From assembly GCA_937876435.1 (NCBI GenBank), contig CALEIL010000173.1, forward strand, positions 1-5,976: a DNA stretch of 5,976 nt, in the 5' to 3' direction. The notes beneath the pieces were generated by a model. That model saw only the letters and a program-made list of their open reading frames with translations, was not told where the DNA came from and ran no database searches. The DNA is from an uncultured Bacteroidota bacterium (lineage in GTDB: Bacteria; Bacteroidota; Bacteroidia; Chitinophagales; Saprospiraceae). The translations under genes and the position numbers were made by a program. Shown here one piece after another: positions 5,186-5,976 of the stretch (position 1 is the stretch's first letter; every line of letters begins with the position of its first letter).

Positions 5186-5800
5186 ATGAGACATTTCCTG
5201 CAATGGCTGGCTTCTGGTCAAGACCAATTCATCCATTTCCTGCGGATCGCCATATTTATAGTGATGGCCTGGATAGGCGGACTGAAAGCGTACCAATACG
5301 AGGCCGATGGGATCGTGCCGTTCGTCATCAACAGCCCGTTTATGAATTTTTTCTACCACAACACGGGCAACACGGCTGTGAATGCCAACGGAGACACTGT
5401 GGCGGAATACAACTTGCACAAAAATCCGGAAGGTAAAACGGTCCGCAAAAATATCGACTGGCATCAGGAAAATGGCACCTATATCTTTTCCTACGGGCTG
5501 GGAAGCGTCATCGTCATCATCGGACTGCTGGTGCTTCTGGGGATCTGGCTCCCCAAAGCCGGGCTGGCCGGGGGGCTTCTGACGATTGGGATGTCGGTGG
5601 TGACGCTGTCCTTCCTGATCACCACTCCGGAGGTTTTCGTTCCCAATCTGGGCGGGGATTTCCCCACGCCTCAATACGGTTTTCCGTATTTATCCGGGGC
5701 TGGCCGGCTGGTGTTGAAAGATATCATCATGATGGCCGGCGGATTTATCGTCGCGTCGGACAGTGCGCGGAGATTGTTGAAATTCGGCTGGGGGAAATAG
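5186..5800 (+). CDS. rclC: RclC/YkgB-family (DUF417) inner-membrane protein
   Basis: This 204-residue membrane protein resembles E. coli RclC (YkgB), a member of the HOCl-induced rclABC set that aids survival of reactive chlorine stress; its biochemical role is not settled. Family sequence runs throughout: FLRIAIFIVMAWIGGLKAYQ (18-37), EADGIVPFVINSPFM (39-53) and FFYHN, then HQENGTYIFSYGLGSVIV (93-110), LSFLITTPE (141-149), FPYLSGAGRLVLKDIIM (166-182) and a SDSARR tail (191-196). Four membrane helices are predicted, near 18-36, 104-122, 128-147 and 177-192, with a hydrophilic ~50-residue loop after the first. Its N-Y and E-N rich loop fits the family. A TTG at 5162 would add eight residues (MCPQKRIL), but ATG 5186 is preferred because the longer form would start inside the -7 box and palindrome. 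It follows the AraC-type gene by 77 bases on the same strand. rclA and rclB are not in the window, so the symbol denotes homology only. Confidence 0.9.
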   Translation: MRHFLQWLASGQDQFIHFLRIAIFIVMAWIGGLKAYQYEADGIVPFVINSPFMNFFYHNTGNTAVNANGDTVAEYNLHKNPEGKTVRKNIDWHQENGTYIFSYGLGSVIVIIGLLVLLGIWLPKAGLAGGLLTIGMSVVTLSFLITTPEVFVPNLGGDFPTPQYGFPYLSGAGRLVLKDIIMMAGGFIVASDSARRLLKFGWGK

Positions 5801-5911
5801 GATATCCGGCGGTGAAAACCGAACCGTTGAGCTATGATCGCACACCGAAAAGTCCATTAGGATAAATTCCTATTCGAAACGGAATTCATCAATTTTCAGG
5901 GGTCTCTCTTC
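5801..5911. other. Short intergenic stretch after the RclC-like gene
   Basis: No gene is seen and I found no convincing intrinsic terminator. AGGATAAATTCCT at 5860-5872 has only a 4-bp stem and no T run after it. Confidence 0.5.
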
Positions 5912-5913
5912 TA

Positions 5914-5976
5914 GTACTCTGTCAAGACAAAAACTTTAATTTCATTCGGGATCTTTTGAGCCATCTCATCGTTGCT
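5914..5976. mobile_element. Terminus of a second element related to the MITE at 1119-1279 (runs off the window)
   Basis: CATCTCATCGTTGCT at 5962-5976 is identical to the minus strand of 1231-1217. In both places it starts exactly 48 bases inside a TA-bounded end (TA at 5912-5913 here, 1280-1281 there). The bases just before it also agree (ATCTTTT at 5951-5957 versus the same heptamer in the MITE). The outer ~37 bases match poorly except for G-T-x-C at the tip, so this is a diverged relative or a different member of the family. On the minus strand this end is open: it reads SNDEM, AQKIPNEIKV, FVLTEY and then a TAG that overlaps the boundary TA. It might therefore be the last codons of a gene beyond the window. 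Whether it is a larger element, another MITE or only a shared fragment cannot be decided here. Confidence 0.55.

Overview
The window looks like a chromosomal segment of a Bacteroidota bacterium, probably a Saprospiria- or Cytophagia-type lineage. This rests on three things: the protein variants resemble those of that phylum, two genes are preceded by the 8-mer TATTTTTG (which fits the phylum's TAnnTTTG -7 promoter element), and genes generally lack Shine-Dalgarno sequences. The lineage call is inference; no marker gene is present.

Layout. Positions 1-366 hold the decayed, internally deleted remnant of a Y1 (IS200/RAYT-type) transposase gene, flanked by inverted copies of two short hairpins. 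Positions 367-822 are gene-free and rich in short tandem repeats: TACGATG heptamers, AGCTGAT/AGCCGAT heptamers and CTTTGCGT octamers. Positions 823-4152 carry three minus-strand genes, in transcription order: a P1B-type Zn/Cd/Pb-exporting ATPase, a 2-oxoglutarate/Fe(II) prolyl-hydroxylase-like enzyme, and a barstar-like gene. The barstar-like gene is split by a 161-bp MITE with 19-bp terminal inverted repeats and a TA target duplication; removing the insert restores one 130-codon frame exactly. Diverging from the ATPase gene, positions 4281-5800 carry an AraC-family regulator and an RclC/YkgB (DUF417) membrane protein. The last ~65 bases look like the end of a second element related to the MITE.

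How the genes may work together (inference). The AraC regulator and the RclC-like protein recall the RclR-RclC reactive-chlorine response of Escherichia coli; the TATTTTTG boxes lie very close to both start codons. The metal exporter is transcribed divergently from the regulator, so the 128-bp intergenic region could coordinate metal export with an oxidant response. The hydroxylase resembles the bacterial EF-Tu-type prolyl hydroxylases. The broken barstar gene is an orphan ribonuclease inhibitor, since no barnase is seen here.

The most notable results are the MITE and its base-exact target site, the second related terminus at the window edge, and the hairpin-flanked transposase relic, whose two gene ends survive although its catalytic middle is gone.
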